This document shows, one piece after another, positions 17,903 through 26,355 of a DNA stretch of 64,000 bases. Origin of the DNA: Cyclobacterium sp. 1_MG-2023 (GTDB taxonomy: Bacteria > Bacteroidota > Bacteroidia > Cytophagales > Cyclobacteriaceae). Within the stretch, counting starts at the first letter, position 1; every line of letters begins with the position of its first letter. The stretch lies in assembly GCF_030546805.1 (NCBI RefSeq), contig NZ_JAUOPC010000002.1, positions 248,001 through 312,000 on the forward strand, given 5' to 3'. The notes beneath the pieces are model-generated. The model saw only the letters and a program-made list of their open reading frames with translations. It ran no database searches and was not told where the DNA came from. Made by a program: the position numbers and the translations under genes.

Positions 17903-18415
17903 ATGACAACAAGTAAAGATTATCCAAAATCATTTTCACACATAGGAATTACTGTTCCGGACATAAAGAAAGCTGTGAAATTTTATTCAGAAGTGATGGG
18001 CTGGTATGTGATAATGGAGCCATCAATTGTGAAAAAAGAGAAGGAAACTGCCATTGGGCAGATGTGCATTGAGGTATTTGGAGAGGGTTGGGAAGAATTT
18101 GAGATTGCCCATTTGTCAACTTCTGATGGTATTGGTGTAGAGCTTTTTTCCTTTCCTCATGGAGTCAAAGAAGCCCCGGAGTTTAATCCTTTCAATACTG
18201 GTCTTTTTCATTTTTGTGTTCAGGATCCCAATATAGAGGCATTAATCGAGAAGATTTTGTCATACGGTGGCAAACAAAGAATGCCGATTAAAGAATATTA
18301 TCCAAATGACAAACCCTTTAAAATGTGTTATGTGGAGGACCCTTTTGGAATTGTCTTTGAGATTTATACCCACAGCTATGAGCTGACCTATTCTTCAGGT
18401 GCCTATGCGAAATAG
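17903..18415 (+). CDS. VOC-superfamily (glyoxalase/dioxygenase-fold) protein
   Basis: 170 residues from the ATG at 17903; an upstream TTG at 17882 adds seven residues and is less likely. The two beta-alpha-beta-beta-beta modules are visible: SHIGITVPDIKKAVKFYSEVMGW (start of module 1, metal His) and LFHFCVQDPNIEALIEKI (module 2), ending in CYVEDPFGIVFEIYTHSYEL with the metal Glu. This fits a lactoylglutathione lyase-like or detoxifying enzyme. The divergent HxlR regulator supports an inducible stress role; the substrate is unknown. Confidence 0.85.
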   Translation: MTTSKDYPKSFSHIGITVPDIKKAVKFYSEVMGWYVIMEPSIVKKEKETAIGQMCIEVFGEGWEEFEIAHLSTSDGIGVELFSFPHGVKEAPEFNPFNTGLFHFCVQDPNIEALIEKILSYGGKQRMPIKEYYPNDKPFKMCYVEDPFGIVFEIYTHSYELTYSSGAYAK

Positions 18416-18480
18416 TATAAGTTGAGGGAAGGAATGGTTTATGTTAACTCTTGCTTCTAAAGCAATTCTATATTACATTA

Positions 18481-18520
18481 AAACACTAAAGGAAGCCAAT
18501 TCAGGCTTCCTTTGGTGTTT
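18481..18520. terminator. Bidirectional terminator, 17-bp stem
   Basis: The arms 18481-18497 and 18504-18520 pair over 17 bp with a single T-G wobble; the loop is AATTCA. T-rich stretches lie on both sides. It stands between the convergent VOC and lacI-like genes and reaches the first base of the lacI-like stop codon. Confidence 0.85.
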
Positions 18521-19581
18521 TATCTGTAAAAATTTTGGTTTTCCTTGGTTACAATGTCAATCGGCATATAATAGATTTTCTCTACAGGAAGATTTAAAGC
18601 CAATGAGTGGTACAAGCTCATAATGCCTTTGTATCCTTGCTCTTCCGGTTTATGACAAATTAAGAAGTTGATGGTGCCTTCTTGTAAGTGCTTTTGGTTT
18701 TCTTTAAGGAAATCATAACCCACAAGCATGAGATCGGTTAAAGCTTTCTTTTTTAGGTATTCTGCAACAGCAAAGACCCTGGAATTGGTGACAAAAATAG
18801 CTTCAATGTCAGGGTTTTGTATAAAAGCCTTTTGGAGGTGTAATTCTACAGATTCCTGATCGATGTCTTGGATGTTTAAATTAACACAGGTTGCCTCGTT
18901 TGGAGGACTGGCAAAATACTTTTTAAAACCGGCTTCAATTTGCTCTAAATTGAAGCTTTTCTTTTGCTTGGCTATGTTTACGATTAGTATTTTTGGGTTT
19001 TCAGAGAGGCCTAACTTACAAAGACTACCTCCCAAATAACCACTTTCAAATAAAGGAGGTCCTATATAAGAAAGGCTTCCTTGGGCTTCAATATTACTAT
19101 CAATACACACCACCGGAATATTATTGGCTTTGCAATAAAGAAAGAAATTGTCTGCTTCTTTTACGAAAGAAGGAGACATCAATACCCCGTCAATATTTTT
19201 TTCTTTTATTTCTTCAGTAGCCTGTATAAATGAATCTTTCTTTGTCAAATCGAAAAGAAAATTCTCTATGGTTATTCCATATTGCTTAATCTCTGATTCG
19301 GCTTTCATTATTCCTTTTAAAGGTGCTTCCCAGAAATCTGAGTAAACAGAGGATTTTGGAATAAGAACTGCAAAATGAAATACTTTTCCGGAAGATAATC
19401 TGCTGGCCAATACGTTGGGTTGATAATTCAACTCCTTAATAATTGCTTCTATTTTTGCCTTGGTCTTTGTAGAAACCCCCGGTCGATTGTGGATCACACG
19501 GTCTACTGTGGCAATAGATACATTTCCTCGTTTGGCTATTTCCTTTACTCCCGTTTGGCTACTTTGTTTTTTCATATGCAT
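18520..19581 (-). CDS. LacI-family transcriptional regulator
   Basis: 353 residues. The N-terminal LacI helix-turn-helix (about 12-58) reads VKEIAKRGNVSIATVDRVIHN with hinge ELNYQPNVLASRLSSG. The rest is a periplasmic-binding-protein-like sensor (FHFAVLIPK, GVLMSPSF, IPVVCIDSNI, IGPPLFESGYLGGSL), related to sugar-sensing members. ATGs at 19581 and 19575 are both possible starts. It is divergent from the Gfo/Idh-SSS-NagBA operon, with a TAACGTTA palindrome just before that operon, so repression relieved by an amino sugar or derivative is the likely circuit. Confidence 0.9.
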   Translation of the reverse strand: MHMKKQSSQTGVKEIAKRGNVSIATVDRVIHNRPGVSTKTKAKIEAIIKELNYQPNVLASRLSSGKVFHFAVLIPKSSVYSDFWEAPLKGIMKAESEIKQYGITIENFLFDLTKKDSFIQATEEIKEKNIDGVLMSPSFVKEADNFFLYCKANNIPVVCIDSNIEAQGSLSYIGPPLFESGYLGGSLCKLGLSENPKILIVNIAKQKKSFNLEQIEAGFKKYFASPPNEATCVNLNIQDIDQESVELHLQKAFIQNPDIEAIFVTNSRVFAVAEYLKKKALTDLMLVGYDFLKENQKHLQEGTINFLICHKPEEQGYKGIMSLYHSLALNLPVEKIYYMPIDIVTKENQNFYR

Positions 19582-19600
19582 TCCATCCTAATATGTCCTA

Positions 19601-19627
19601 CTTTTGGTAATATTATTCTACCAAAAG
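19601..19627. promoter_or_regulatory. Inverted repeat CTTTTGGTA-N9-TACCAAAAG upstream of lacI-like gene
   Basis: Arms of 9 bp are perfect. The dyad begins 20 bp before the regulator start codon, so it lies in its leader or promoter. It may be an autoregulatory operator or an mRNA leader hairpin; the centre lacks the CG step of classic LacI operators. Confidence 0.45.
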
Positions 19628-20283
19628 AAGTGAAGATTCTATTGGTCTTATTCACAATTGATTGAATTGACATCCAAAATTAAAAGAATAATTGGTTTTA
19701 CGGCTATAATTTCGAAATAGCTTCGCTTTGCCATCCATAATAATGAATGCCTTTAGCCATTAAATCAAATATTAAGCGCAACTTCCTTTTTTAATACGGC
19801 CTCATCTCAATTTATACTTATCTTGGATCTGGACAATTAAATTCCCTATTAATTCGAACTGGTGTAAGTATAATGGGTTGAAAATAAGTTGTTTGATAAG
19901 ATAAGTCGCATTGTTTAATTTCCCTTTGCGGACATGTATACCTTTAGACATAGGTGTTGAGGTTTGACTTTTATTTCAAGTATTTGTATCCTACAATTTA
20001 ATTGGTCAATTATATATTTGAACAACTGTCCTCCGCCTGAAAAATGATCTTTTGTTGTAAAGTGTACCGGCCAAATAATAACAATGAGTTATTAAAATTA
20101 GAGAAGTGTTTGGTTATTCTTTTGAACATTGTAAAGGAGCTGCCTTTTTAAATTTCCGCTTTAAATGAACCTATTTTAAAAATAGAACTCAAAAAAAGCC
20201 TATTTCAAGGTTGATATTTAACGAAAATCTTGATGATACTTAGATTTTTTAAAAAAAATTCGTTTCTTTAATTTTTAATTCGG

Positions 20284-20291
20284 TAACGTTA
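20284..20291. promoter_or_regulatory. LacI-type operator candidate TAACGTTA
   Basis: The 8-bp palindrome with central CG sits 20 bp before the Gfo/Idh start codon (context GGTAACGTTAACG), as expected for LacI-family operators that overlap a promoter. Assignment to the divergent LacI-like protein is inferred from position. Confidence 0.5.
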
Positions 20292-20310
20292 ACGATATTA
20301 TAGCTATAGA

Positions 20311-21504
20311 ATGAACTCTCGAAGAAAATTTATATTAACAAGTGCCATGGCTGCATCTAGCCTAAGTCTTTCTGCATTGTCGCCTTTTTCATATGGTAAA
20401 AACGAGAAAAACCCTCTAAAAGTAGGGTTGATTGGTTGCGGAAGTAGGGGAGTGGGCTTGGCTACTTTAATGAAAAATTTGCCAATGATTTCTCTTGTGG
20501 CATGTTGTGATACAATTAAGGCCAACCTTGACAAAGGTCTAGCTCATGCAGACAAGGGGGCAAAAGGATATGCTGATTATAGAGAACTGCTTGACCAATC
20601 CGAAATAGAGGCAGTGATTATTGCTACTCCATTGTTTTTGCATTTTCCAATGGCAATGGACGCAATTGATGCAGGTAAGCATATTTATGTAGAAAAAACC
20701 ATCACCTACTCCATAGAAGAAGCTGAAAAATTAGCGGATAGAGTGAATGGCACTTCTACCATATTGCAAGTGGGGCACCAGTACAGGTATTATGCACTCT
20801 ATCATAAAGTAAAAGAAATAATCGATAAAGGCTGGTGTGGGCAAGTAACCCAATACGAATGTCAGTACCATAGCAATCAGGATTGGAGGAGACCGGTAAA
20901 TGATCCTGCCATGGAAAGGCATATCAACTGGAGAATGTATAAGGAGTATTCAGGTGGGTTAATGACAGAGCTTTGTGCACACCAAATAGATATTGTCAAT
21001 TGGTTTGTAGGAGCGTCTCCTGAAAAAGTTACCGGAATAGGGTCATTGGACTACTGGAAAGACGGTAGAGAAAACTTTGACCATGTTCGCGCCACCTATT
21101 ATTATTCGAAAGGAATCATTTCAAATATCAGTTCCATTTTAACCAACGCCTACAAAGGCTATTCTCTAAATATTTTGGGTACTGAAGGAACTGTAGAGAT
21201 TTTAAGGAATAAAGCATTTATCTATGCTGAACCAAAAAAACTGGAATTAGGAACAGTAGATGGCGTATCAGGTGCGACTATTAAAAATGGCTCCGGAGAT
21301 GATGCACAGCCTATTGCGTTTGAAAGTAAAGATGGAAAAGATTTAGATCCCACCTCTTATGCTTTGATGGATTTTGTGGATTGTATTAGGGAAGGCCGCC
21401 AACCATTTTGCGATGTCAACCAAGGAAAAGAAACGGCCACGGCTGTTCACCTGGGTAACAAGGCCATGGAAGAAGAGAAATTTCAGTATTGGTCTAAAGC
21501 CTAA
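20311..21504 (+). CDS. Tat-exported Gfo/Idh/MocA-family oxidoreductase
   Basis: 397 residues. The Tat signal is SRRKFILT at the very start, followed by a hydrophobic Ala/Ser/Leu stretch. The Rossmann loop is GLIGCGSRGVG (39-49) and the EKP-type motif is YVEKT with Lys129, so catalytic lysine and cofactor loop are intact, unlike the relative at 2375. AHQIDIVNWFVG provides the catalytic-region His. Exported members bind NAD(P) before Tat export, and some act as glycosidase-like hydrolases with tightly held NAD. With an SSS carrier and NagBA downstream, an amino-sugar-containing substrate is likely. Confidence 0.88.
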   Translation: MNSRRKFILTSAMAASSLSLSALSPFSYGKNEKNPLKVGLIGCGSRGVGLATLMKNLPMISLVACCDTIKANLDKGLAHADKGAKGYADYRELLDQSEIEAVIIATPLFLHFPMAMDAIDAGKHIYVEKTITYSIEEAEKLADRVNGTSTILQVGHQYRYYALYHKVKEIIDKGWCGQVTQYECQYHSNQDWRRPVNDPAMERHINWRMYKEYSGGLMTELCAHQIDIVNWFVGASPEKVTGIGSLDYWKDGRENFDHVRATYYYSKGIISNISSILTNAYKGYSLNILGTEGTVEILRNKAFIYAEPKKLELGTVDGVSGATIKNGSGDDAQPIAFESKDGKDLDPTSYALMDFVDCIREGRQPFCDVNQGKETATAVHLGNKAMEEEKFQYWSKA

Positions 21505-21795
21505 TGCTTTTCCATTATTGACAAATGAGGTTAAGTTTATTCCTTTTTCGGCCTGCTGAACACCTCTTCTTCATGCCGGTTTCGAAGGAATAAAATAAGA
21601 GGGTTGGCCTTGTAAACTGCTGTCGTCTTATAGGAGGACCTGAAATGTATTTAGGTTTTATAAGAGCGTATATTTTATACTATACCATAAATATACTCCA
21701 AATAGGCCTGTTTGCATGTTCAATTTTGCCTGCTGAATTAATCAAATATTTATCGAAGGGATTGTTAATCTCGAATTAAAACAGAATATACAAAA

Positions 21796-23262
21796 ATGAA
21801 ATTGAATGAATTAGACCTGATTGTCATAGGTTTGTTTTTCTTGCTTATGATCGTCATTGGGGTTTATGCTTATTTCAGAAACGATGATGCTGAAGATTAC
21901 TTTGTTGCCGGAGGAAATTTACCTTGGTGGCTTTCAGGGATTTCACATCATGTCTCCGGATATTCCGGGGCTGTTTTTGTAGCTTATGCGGCCTTAGCTT
22001 ATACTCATGGTTTTTCTATATACAGCTGGTGGGCCTTAACCATCGGTATTGCCGTATTGATTAGTGCCCATATATTTCCAGTTTATTGGGTAAGGCTTAG
22101 AAAAAAATACCAGATTCAATCTCCTTTGGAGTTTTTGGAAAAGCGTTACAATTTGTGGACGCAACAGGTAATGGCATGGAGTGGTGTTTTATTAAAACTT
22201 TTTGATGTAGGGGCAAAATGGGCGGCGATCGCCTTATTGCTCAATGTTTTTACTGGGGTAAGCCTTCCTGTTGGTGTGCTGATCTCAGGAGGTATATCGC
22301 TATTGTACATTACCTTCGGTGGCTTATGGGCTGTCGTGATTACGGACTTTGCACAATTCATTGTTCAGTTGCTTGCAGGTCTGGTCATGTTTGTGGTGGT
22401 GTTACAACATCTTGGAGGGATTGAAGGGATTTTTACAATATGGGATCAACTTCCTCCTGAGAATGGCCAATTATTCAATGAGCCTTATGGGGTAGGTTTT
22501 GCTTTGGCCTTCTTGTTGATTAATTTTCTAGCTTATAATGGTGGGCAATGGAACTTAGCAACCCGCTATATATCTTCTCCAAATGAAAAAGCAGCCACCA
22601 AAGCAGCTCGTCTATCAGGGATACTGTACCTTATTTGGCCATTGATCTTGTTTTTCCCGATGTGGGCGGCACCAATCTTATTACCGGATTTGGCTGATCC
22701 AAGTAAGTCCTATGGAGAGCTAACCCTATTATTACTCCCTTCAGGTTTGGTGGGGCTAGTAATTGCTTCCTTATTTGCCAATACCATGTCCATGACTTCC
22801 TCAGATATCAATACCATTTCGGCAGTGATCACCAGGGATATTTTGCCCAATTTAAGTACTAAAATAAAGAAAGGAAAGTCATCTCTGTACGTGGCGAGGT
22901 TGACGACCTTTGTATTCACCTTGCTTACGATAATCATCGCCTTTCAATACGAATATTTTGGTGGGGTTTTAGGTTTAATCATTTCTTGGTTTGGTGCATT
23001 GGTAGGCCCCATAGCCATCCCTATGCTTTTTGGCCTACTTCCCATGTTCAAAAAAAGCGGTCCTGTAGCAGCCATCGGCTCTATTGTTGCGGGTTTAATA
23101 GCTTTTATTGTTACCAAAAATATTGATGGCTTGAGTTTAGCCCTGGAAATTAGTTTGCCTTTAATTTGCTCGACCATCACCTACATTGTGATAGGCCTTT
23201 TTGAAACCAACAGAAATGTTGCTAAAATTGCCAAATTGCTTCAGTCTATAGAAAAAGAATAA
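21796..23262 (+). CDS. Sodium:solute symporter (SSS family), amino-sugar locus
   Basis: 488 residues, about 13 membrane helices. SSS marks include NDDAEDYFVAGGNLPWWLSGIS near the start, GYSGAVFVAYAALAY, and NTMSMTSSDINTISAVITRDI for the sodium-site helix. It starts 291 nt after the oxidoreductase and ends 9 nt before nagBA, so it is co-transcribed at least with nagBA. The fusion enzyme downstream acts on phosphorylated amino sugars, so this carrier probably imports free GlcNAc or a related sugar; the required kinase is not in the window. Confidence 0.9.
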   Translation: MKLNELDLIVIGLFFLLMIVIGVYAYFRNDDAEDYFVAGGNLPWWLSGISHHVSGYSGAVFVAYAALAYTHGFSIYSWWALTIGIAVLISAHIFPVYWVRLRKKYQIQSPLEFLEKRYNLWTQQVMAWSGVLLKLFDVGAKWAAIALLLNVFTGVSLPVGVLISGGISLLYITFGGLWAVVITDFAQFIVQLLAGLVMFVVVLQHLGGIEGIFTIWDQLPPENGQLFNEPYGVGFALAFLLINFLAYNGGQWNLATRYISSPNEKAATKAARLSGILYLIWPLILFFPMWAAPILLPDLADPSKSYGELTLLLLPSGLVGLVIASLFANTMSMTSSDINTISAVITRDILPNLSTKIKKGKSSLYVARLTTFVFTLLTIIIAFQYEYFGGVLGLIISWFGALVGPIAIPMLFGLLPMFKKSGPVAAIGSIVAGLIAFIVTKNIDGLSLALEISLPLICSTITYIVIGLFETNRNVAKIAKLLQSIEKE

Positions 23263-23271
23263 AATACCAAT

Positions 23272-25137
23272 ATGAATTTAAATATATATCAGTCGCGTAA
23301 TGAAATGGGAATTGCAGCAGGCAAAGCTGTAGAAGATAAAATAATCACGCTCTTAAAGGAGAAAGATTATTTAAGGATAATATTTGCAGCAGCGCCATCT
23401 CAAAGTGAGATGTTGCACTATTTGGCTTCTTGTAAATCAATTCCCTGGGAGCGGATCATTGCTTTTCATATGGACGAGTATATTGGTTTGTCTAAAGAAT
23501 CTCCTGCTCTTTTTTCCAATTTTTTAAGCAGGCATTTATTTGATCAAGTACCATTTAAGGAGGTACACTTGCTAGATGGTGAGGCCGACCCAAAGGCGGA
23601 GGTCGCACGTTATTCCGACTTGCTAAATGAAGCCCCTATAGATATTGTCTGCTTGGGCATTGGTGAAAATGGCCATATTGCATTCAATGATCCCTCAGTT
23701 GCTGATTTTCAGGACCCGCAAACGGTGAAAGAGGTTGTACTTGAAACGCCTTGTAGGCAACAGCAAGTAAATGACGGTTGTTTTGCTCAGCTAAGCGAAG
23801 TACCTGAAACAGCCTTGTCATTGACGATTCCCACGCTCATTAATGCTGATCACCTCATTTGTGTGGTGCCCGGAGCTGCTAAGAGGGCTGCTGTTTACCA
23901 AACCCTGTTTGGTGAAATATCCACCCAATGTCCCGGGACTATTCTTAGAAAATCGGAACATTGTTCTCTTTATTTGGATCAGGATTCTGATCCATTTCCT
24001 ATCCAACAGGCAGATAAAATATCCAACTTAATAGGCATGGATGTAATAAGAAATCTTCCTGTATTGGTGCATAGCAAAGAAAACACCCGTGTGCAATTGC
24101 CAAGTAATTTTGAAGTGGATCAATATGTTGGGGAGGGATTGGTAGATATTCAGATTAATGGTATAAAAGGAGTTGATTTCAATACCACAGCAACGAAACC
24201 GGAAGCTATTTTGGAGGCTACAAAGTACTTACTTTCTAAGGGGGTAACTACTTTTTATCCTACCATAGTAACCAATAGCTTTGAGGCCATTTTAGAATTG
24301 GTAGGTACTATTAATAAGGCTTGTGATAAATACCCCATTGTAAAGGCTTGCGTGGCCGGGATTCACCTTGAAGGACCCTTTATCTCTTGTGAACCCGGAG
24401 CTAAAGGGGCCCACCCGGAAGAGTTCACAAGAAAACCTTCTTTAGCTTTTTTAGACCAAGTGCAGGAGATTTCTATTAAGCCCATTGCATTGATCACTCT
24501 TGCACCCGAGTTGGAAGGAAGCGAGGAGTTTATCCGAACTTGTAAAGCGCGTGGAATAAAAGTTTCCATTGGGCATTCTTTGGCTACAGGAGACCAAATT
24601 CTGATGGCCAAGGACGCAGGTGTTTCGCTGGCAACCCACCTGGGTAATGGAGTGCCCTTGAACTTGCAAAGACATCCCAATATCATCTGGGAGCTCATGT
24701 CTCAGGAGGGGATTACTGCAAGCTTGATTGCTGATGGATTTCATTTACCTCCTTCATTTCTAAAGGTAGCTTTTCGTACCAAAGGGGATGAATGCCTACT
24801 TGTAAGTGATGCTACTTGTTTTGCCGGTATGAAGCCGGGAGAGTATGAGTCGCCAATTGGTGGTAAGGTAGTTTTGGAAGAAAGTGGGAGGCTGTCTATG
24901 AAAGGAGCGAATGGCTTATTGGCAGGGGCCGGAAAAGACTTATTGGAGAATATCAATTACCTGCTTGAAAGTAAGCTTTTGCCCTTGTCTGAAGCTTGGA
25001 GAAAAGCATCAATTTTGCCTTTAAAATACATGCTTGGAGAAAAAGCTGTTAACAAGGATTGGGTAGTTTTTACGATTGAAGAGAATGAGGTCCATATAAA
25101 AAAAGTATACAAAGGCGGGCATGAAGTTGTTGTTTGA
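23272..25137 (+). CDS. NagB-NagA fusion: GlcN6P deaminase plus GlcNAc6P deacetylase
   Basis: 621 residues, the sum of the two enzymes. Residues 1-250 are NagB-like: FHMDEYIGL with Asp68 (E. coli Asp72) and GIGENGHIAFND with His135; the positions of E. coli Asp141 and Glu148 are Asn133 and Asp140. Residues about 260-621 are NagA-like: VDIQINGIKGVDF, HLEGPF (365-370), GHS (His435), THLGNG (His456), IADGFH (487-491) and VSDA (Asp513). The domains are in reverse reaction order (deacetylase acts first), and one chain would channel GlcNAc6P to Fru6P. No frameshift or internal stop is seen, and the frame is continuous through the linker. Confidence 0.9.
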   Translation: MNLNIYQSRNEMGIAAGKAVEDKIITLLKEKDYLRIIFAAAPSQSEMLHYLASCKSIPWERIIAFHMDEYIGLSKESPALFSNFLSRHLFDQVPFKEVHLLDGEADPKAEVARYSDLLNEAPIDIVCLGIGENGHIAFNDPSVADFQDPQTVKEVVLETPCRQQQVNDGCFAQLSEVPETALSLTIPTLINADHLICVVPGAAKRAAVYQTLFGEISTQCPGTILRKSEHCSLYLDQDSDPFPIQQADKISNLIGMDVIRNLPVLVHSKENTRVQLPSNFEVDQYVGEGLVDIQINGIKGVDFNTTATKPEAILEATKYLLSKGVTTFYPTIVTNSFEAILELVGTINKACDKYPIVKACVAGIHLEGPFISCEPGAKGAHPEEFTRKPSLAFLDQVQEISIKPIALITLAPELEGSEEFIRTCKARGIKVSIGHSLATGDQILMAKDAGVSLATHLGNGVPLNLQRHPNIIWELMSQEGITASLIADGFHLPPSFLKVAFRTKGDECLLVSDATCFAGMKPGEYESPIGGKVVLEESGRLSMKGANGLLAGAGKDLLENINYLLESKLLPLSEAWRKASILPLKYMLGEKAVNKDWVVFTIEENEVHIKKVYKGGHEVVV

Positions 25138-25168
25138 GCAGTAAAGAAATAACTGACCTCTTTTAATT

Positions 25169-25212
25169 TAACCTGGGTTATGTAATATAGACGTATTGTA
25201 TAATCCGGGTTA
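25169..25212 (+). repeat. Long stem-loop after nagBA
   Basis: AACCTGGGTTAT (25170-25181) pairs with ATAATCCGGGTT (25200-25211) through 12 positions including two G-U wobbles, one more pair lies outside, and an inner GTAATA/TATTGT stem can stack on it. It stands 31 nt after the stop and has no U-tract. It is likely a 3'-end or stability structure of the operon transcript. Confidence 0.5.
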
Positions 25213-25426
25213 TATAGGGTTGGAAATCTCTCTAAGTTTTAGGCTAGGGGAGGAGTTCAACCTGTTTTTTTGAATAACTTTTTAAATTTAACGGCCTGAA
25301 TTTTCATTCCTTAAATTAAATTGGGATCTACCAAGGTTAGGAATAGCTTTTGTTACTGCTTTTCTTTGCTCCGTTGGAGATTCACCAGCATTAAAAATTG
25401 AAAGTTCAGGTTTAATTCGTAATAAT

Positions 25427-25849
25427 ATGTCCTATACGTATGATTATCCCCGCCCTGCATTTACAGCCGACGCAGTGGTTTATTGTGTAGAATTGGGAAA
25501 GGTATTGTTAATCAAAAGAAAAAATCCACCATTTGAAGAAAAGTGGGCACTTCCCGGTGGATTTGTGGAAAAGGAAGAATTGCCATATGATGCATGTATT
25601 AGAGAGCTGCAGGAAGAAACAGGGCTAGGGCTTAGTGAAGGGGCATTAATAGGCGTTTTTGGAGAAAAAGGAAGAGATCCTAGGGGATGGACAGTAAGTG
25701 CTGCTTTTGTTTTTGAAATTGATAGCACTCAAATGGAAAAAGCCAAGGCGGGCTCAGATAGCCAAGAAGTGGGTTGGTTTACTCTTTCTTCTCTCCCGGA
25801 GTTGGCTTTTGATCACTTCAAGATCATAAAAAGCGCTGGACTCATATAA
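25427..25849 (+). CDS. NUDIX hydrolase
   Basis: 140 residues. The NUDIX box GX5EX7REUXEEXGU is complete: GFVEKEE...RELQEETGL. The start TYDYPRPAFTADAVVY and the end GWFTLSSLPELAFDHFKII are like the bacterial ADP-ribose/NTP pyrophosphatase-type proteins related to NrtR, but the DNA-binding winged helix of NrtR is missing. It likely cleaves a nucleoside diphosphate-linked compound in the cytosol. Single gene, convergent with the DUF2237 gene. Confidence 0.9.
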   Translation: MSYTYDYPRPAFTADAVVYCVELGKVLLIKRKNPPFEEKWALPGGFVEKEELPYDACIRELQEETGLGLSEGALIGVFGEKGRDPRGWTVSAAFVFEIDSTQMEKAKAGSDSQEVGWFTLSSLPELAFDHFKIIKSAGLI

Positions 25850-25904
25850 CTTTGTTAAAAGAAGGGTAGGGGAATTGGTGATAAGGTTAATTCCATTCTA
25901 GGTC

Positions 25905-26270
25905 TTATTTACTTTTAACAGCAAACTTCACCAATTCGTCAAGAGAAATTAGGTCGAGTGTTTTTTCATGAGTGGCTTCCAAAATCACCTTAGGGGCTTT
26001 ATTTACTTGGTAAGCCTCCATCCACCTCGTGAGGCAAAGGCACCATTTATCTCCCGGTTTAAGTCCAAAGAAATCCAACTCAGGTCTGGGGGTGGTTAAA
26101 TCATTGCCTTTTGAGAGGCTGAAAGCCAAGAACTCTGAGGTCATTACCGCACATACGGTATGCACTGCCGTGTCTATTTCATCCGTTTCACAGTAGCCGG
26201 TTCGGTAGAATCCGGTTTTTGGGGAGAGGCAACAAGGGATTAAGGCTTCGCCAAATACATTTTTGTTCAT
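25905..26270 (-). CDS. DUF2237 family protein
   Basis: 121 residues, the full family length. Matches the family pattern nearly throughout: ALIPCCLSPKTGFYRTGYCET, HTVCAVMTSEFLAFSLSKGND, GLKPGDKWCLCLTRWMEAY and ATHEKTLDLISLDEL. The five or six conserved Cys residues suggest a metal or redox role, but the function is unknown. The gene follows tonB on the same strand but is separated from it by a strong terminator. Confidence 0.9.
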   Translation of the reverse strand: MNKNVFGEALIPCCLSPKTGFYRTGYCETDEIDTAVHTVCAVMTSEFLAFSLSKGNDLTTPRPELDFFGLKPGDKWCLCLTRWMEAYQVNKAPKVILEATHEKTLDLISLDELVKFAVKSK

Positions 26271-26285
26271 GATTTAATTAATTAT

Positions 26286-26329
26286 AATTAAAAAGTGCCT
26301 TGAATTTTCATCCAAGGCACTTTTTAATT
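26286..26329 (-). terminator. Strong intrinsic terminator after tonB, 17-bp perfect stem
   Basis: Arms 26286-26302 and 26313-26329 pair without mismatch over 17 bp (GC core GTGCCTTG), loop AATTTTCATC, with A and T runs at the base giving a U-tract in either direction. It ends the gcvH-vanZ-tonB transcript and lies just before the DUF2237 gene. Confidence 0.9.
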
Positions 26330-26355
26330 TATTTATGTTTCACTTAAATTAGCAT

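Larger units (their letters stand above)
19582..20310. other. Divergent control region between lacI-like gene and amino-sugar operon
   Basis: 729 bp, AT-rich, with no open frame that looks like a protein. It holds a dyad close to the regulator gene (19601-19627) and a LacI-type palindrome close to the operon (20284-20291). I recognise no RNA gene; the middle 600 bp hold nothing I can name. Confidence 0.5.

Noticed and set aside
25854-25919. GTTAAAAG...CTTTTAAC as a terminator between the NUDIX and DUF2237 genes
   Set aside because: AT-rich arms with a 50-nt loop; too weak to list.
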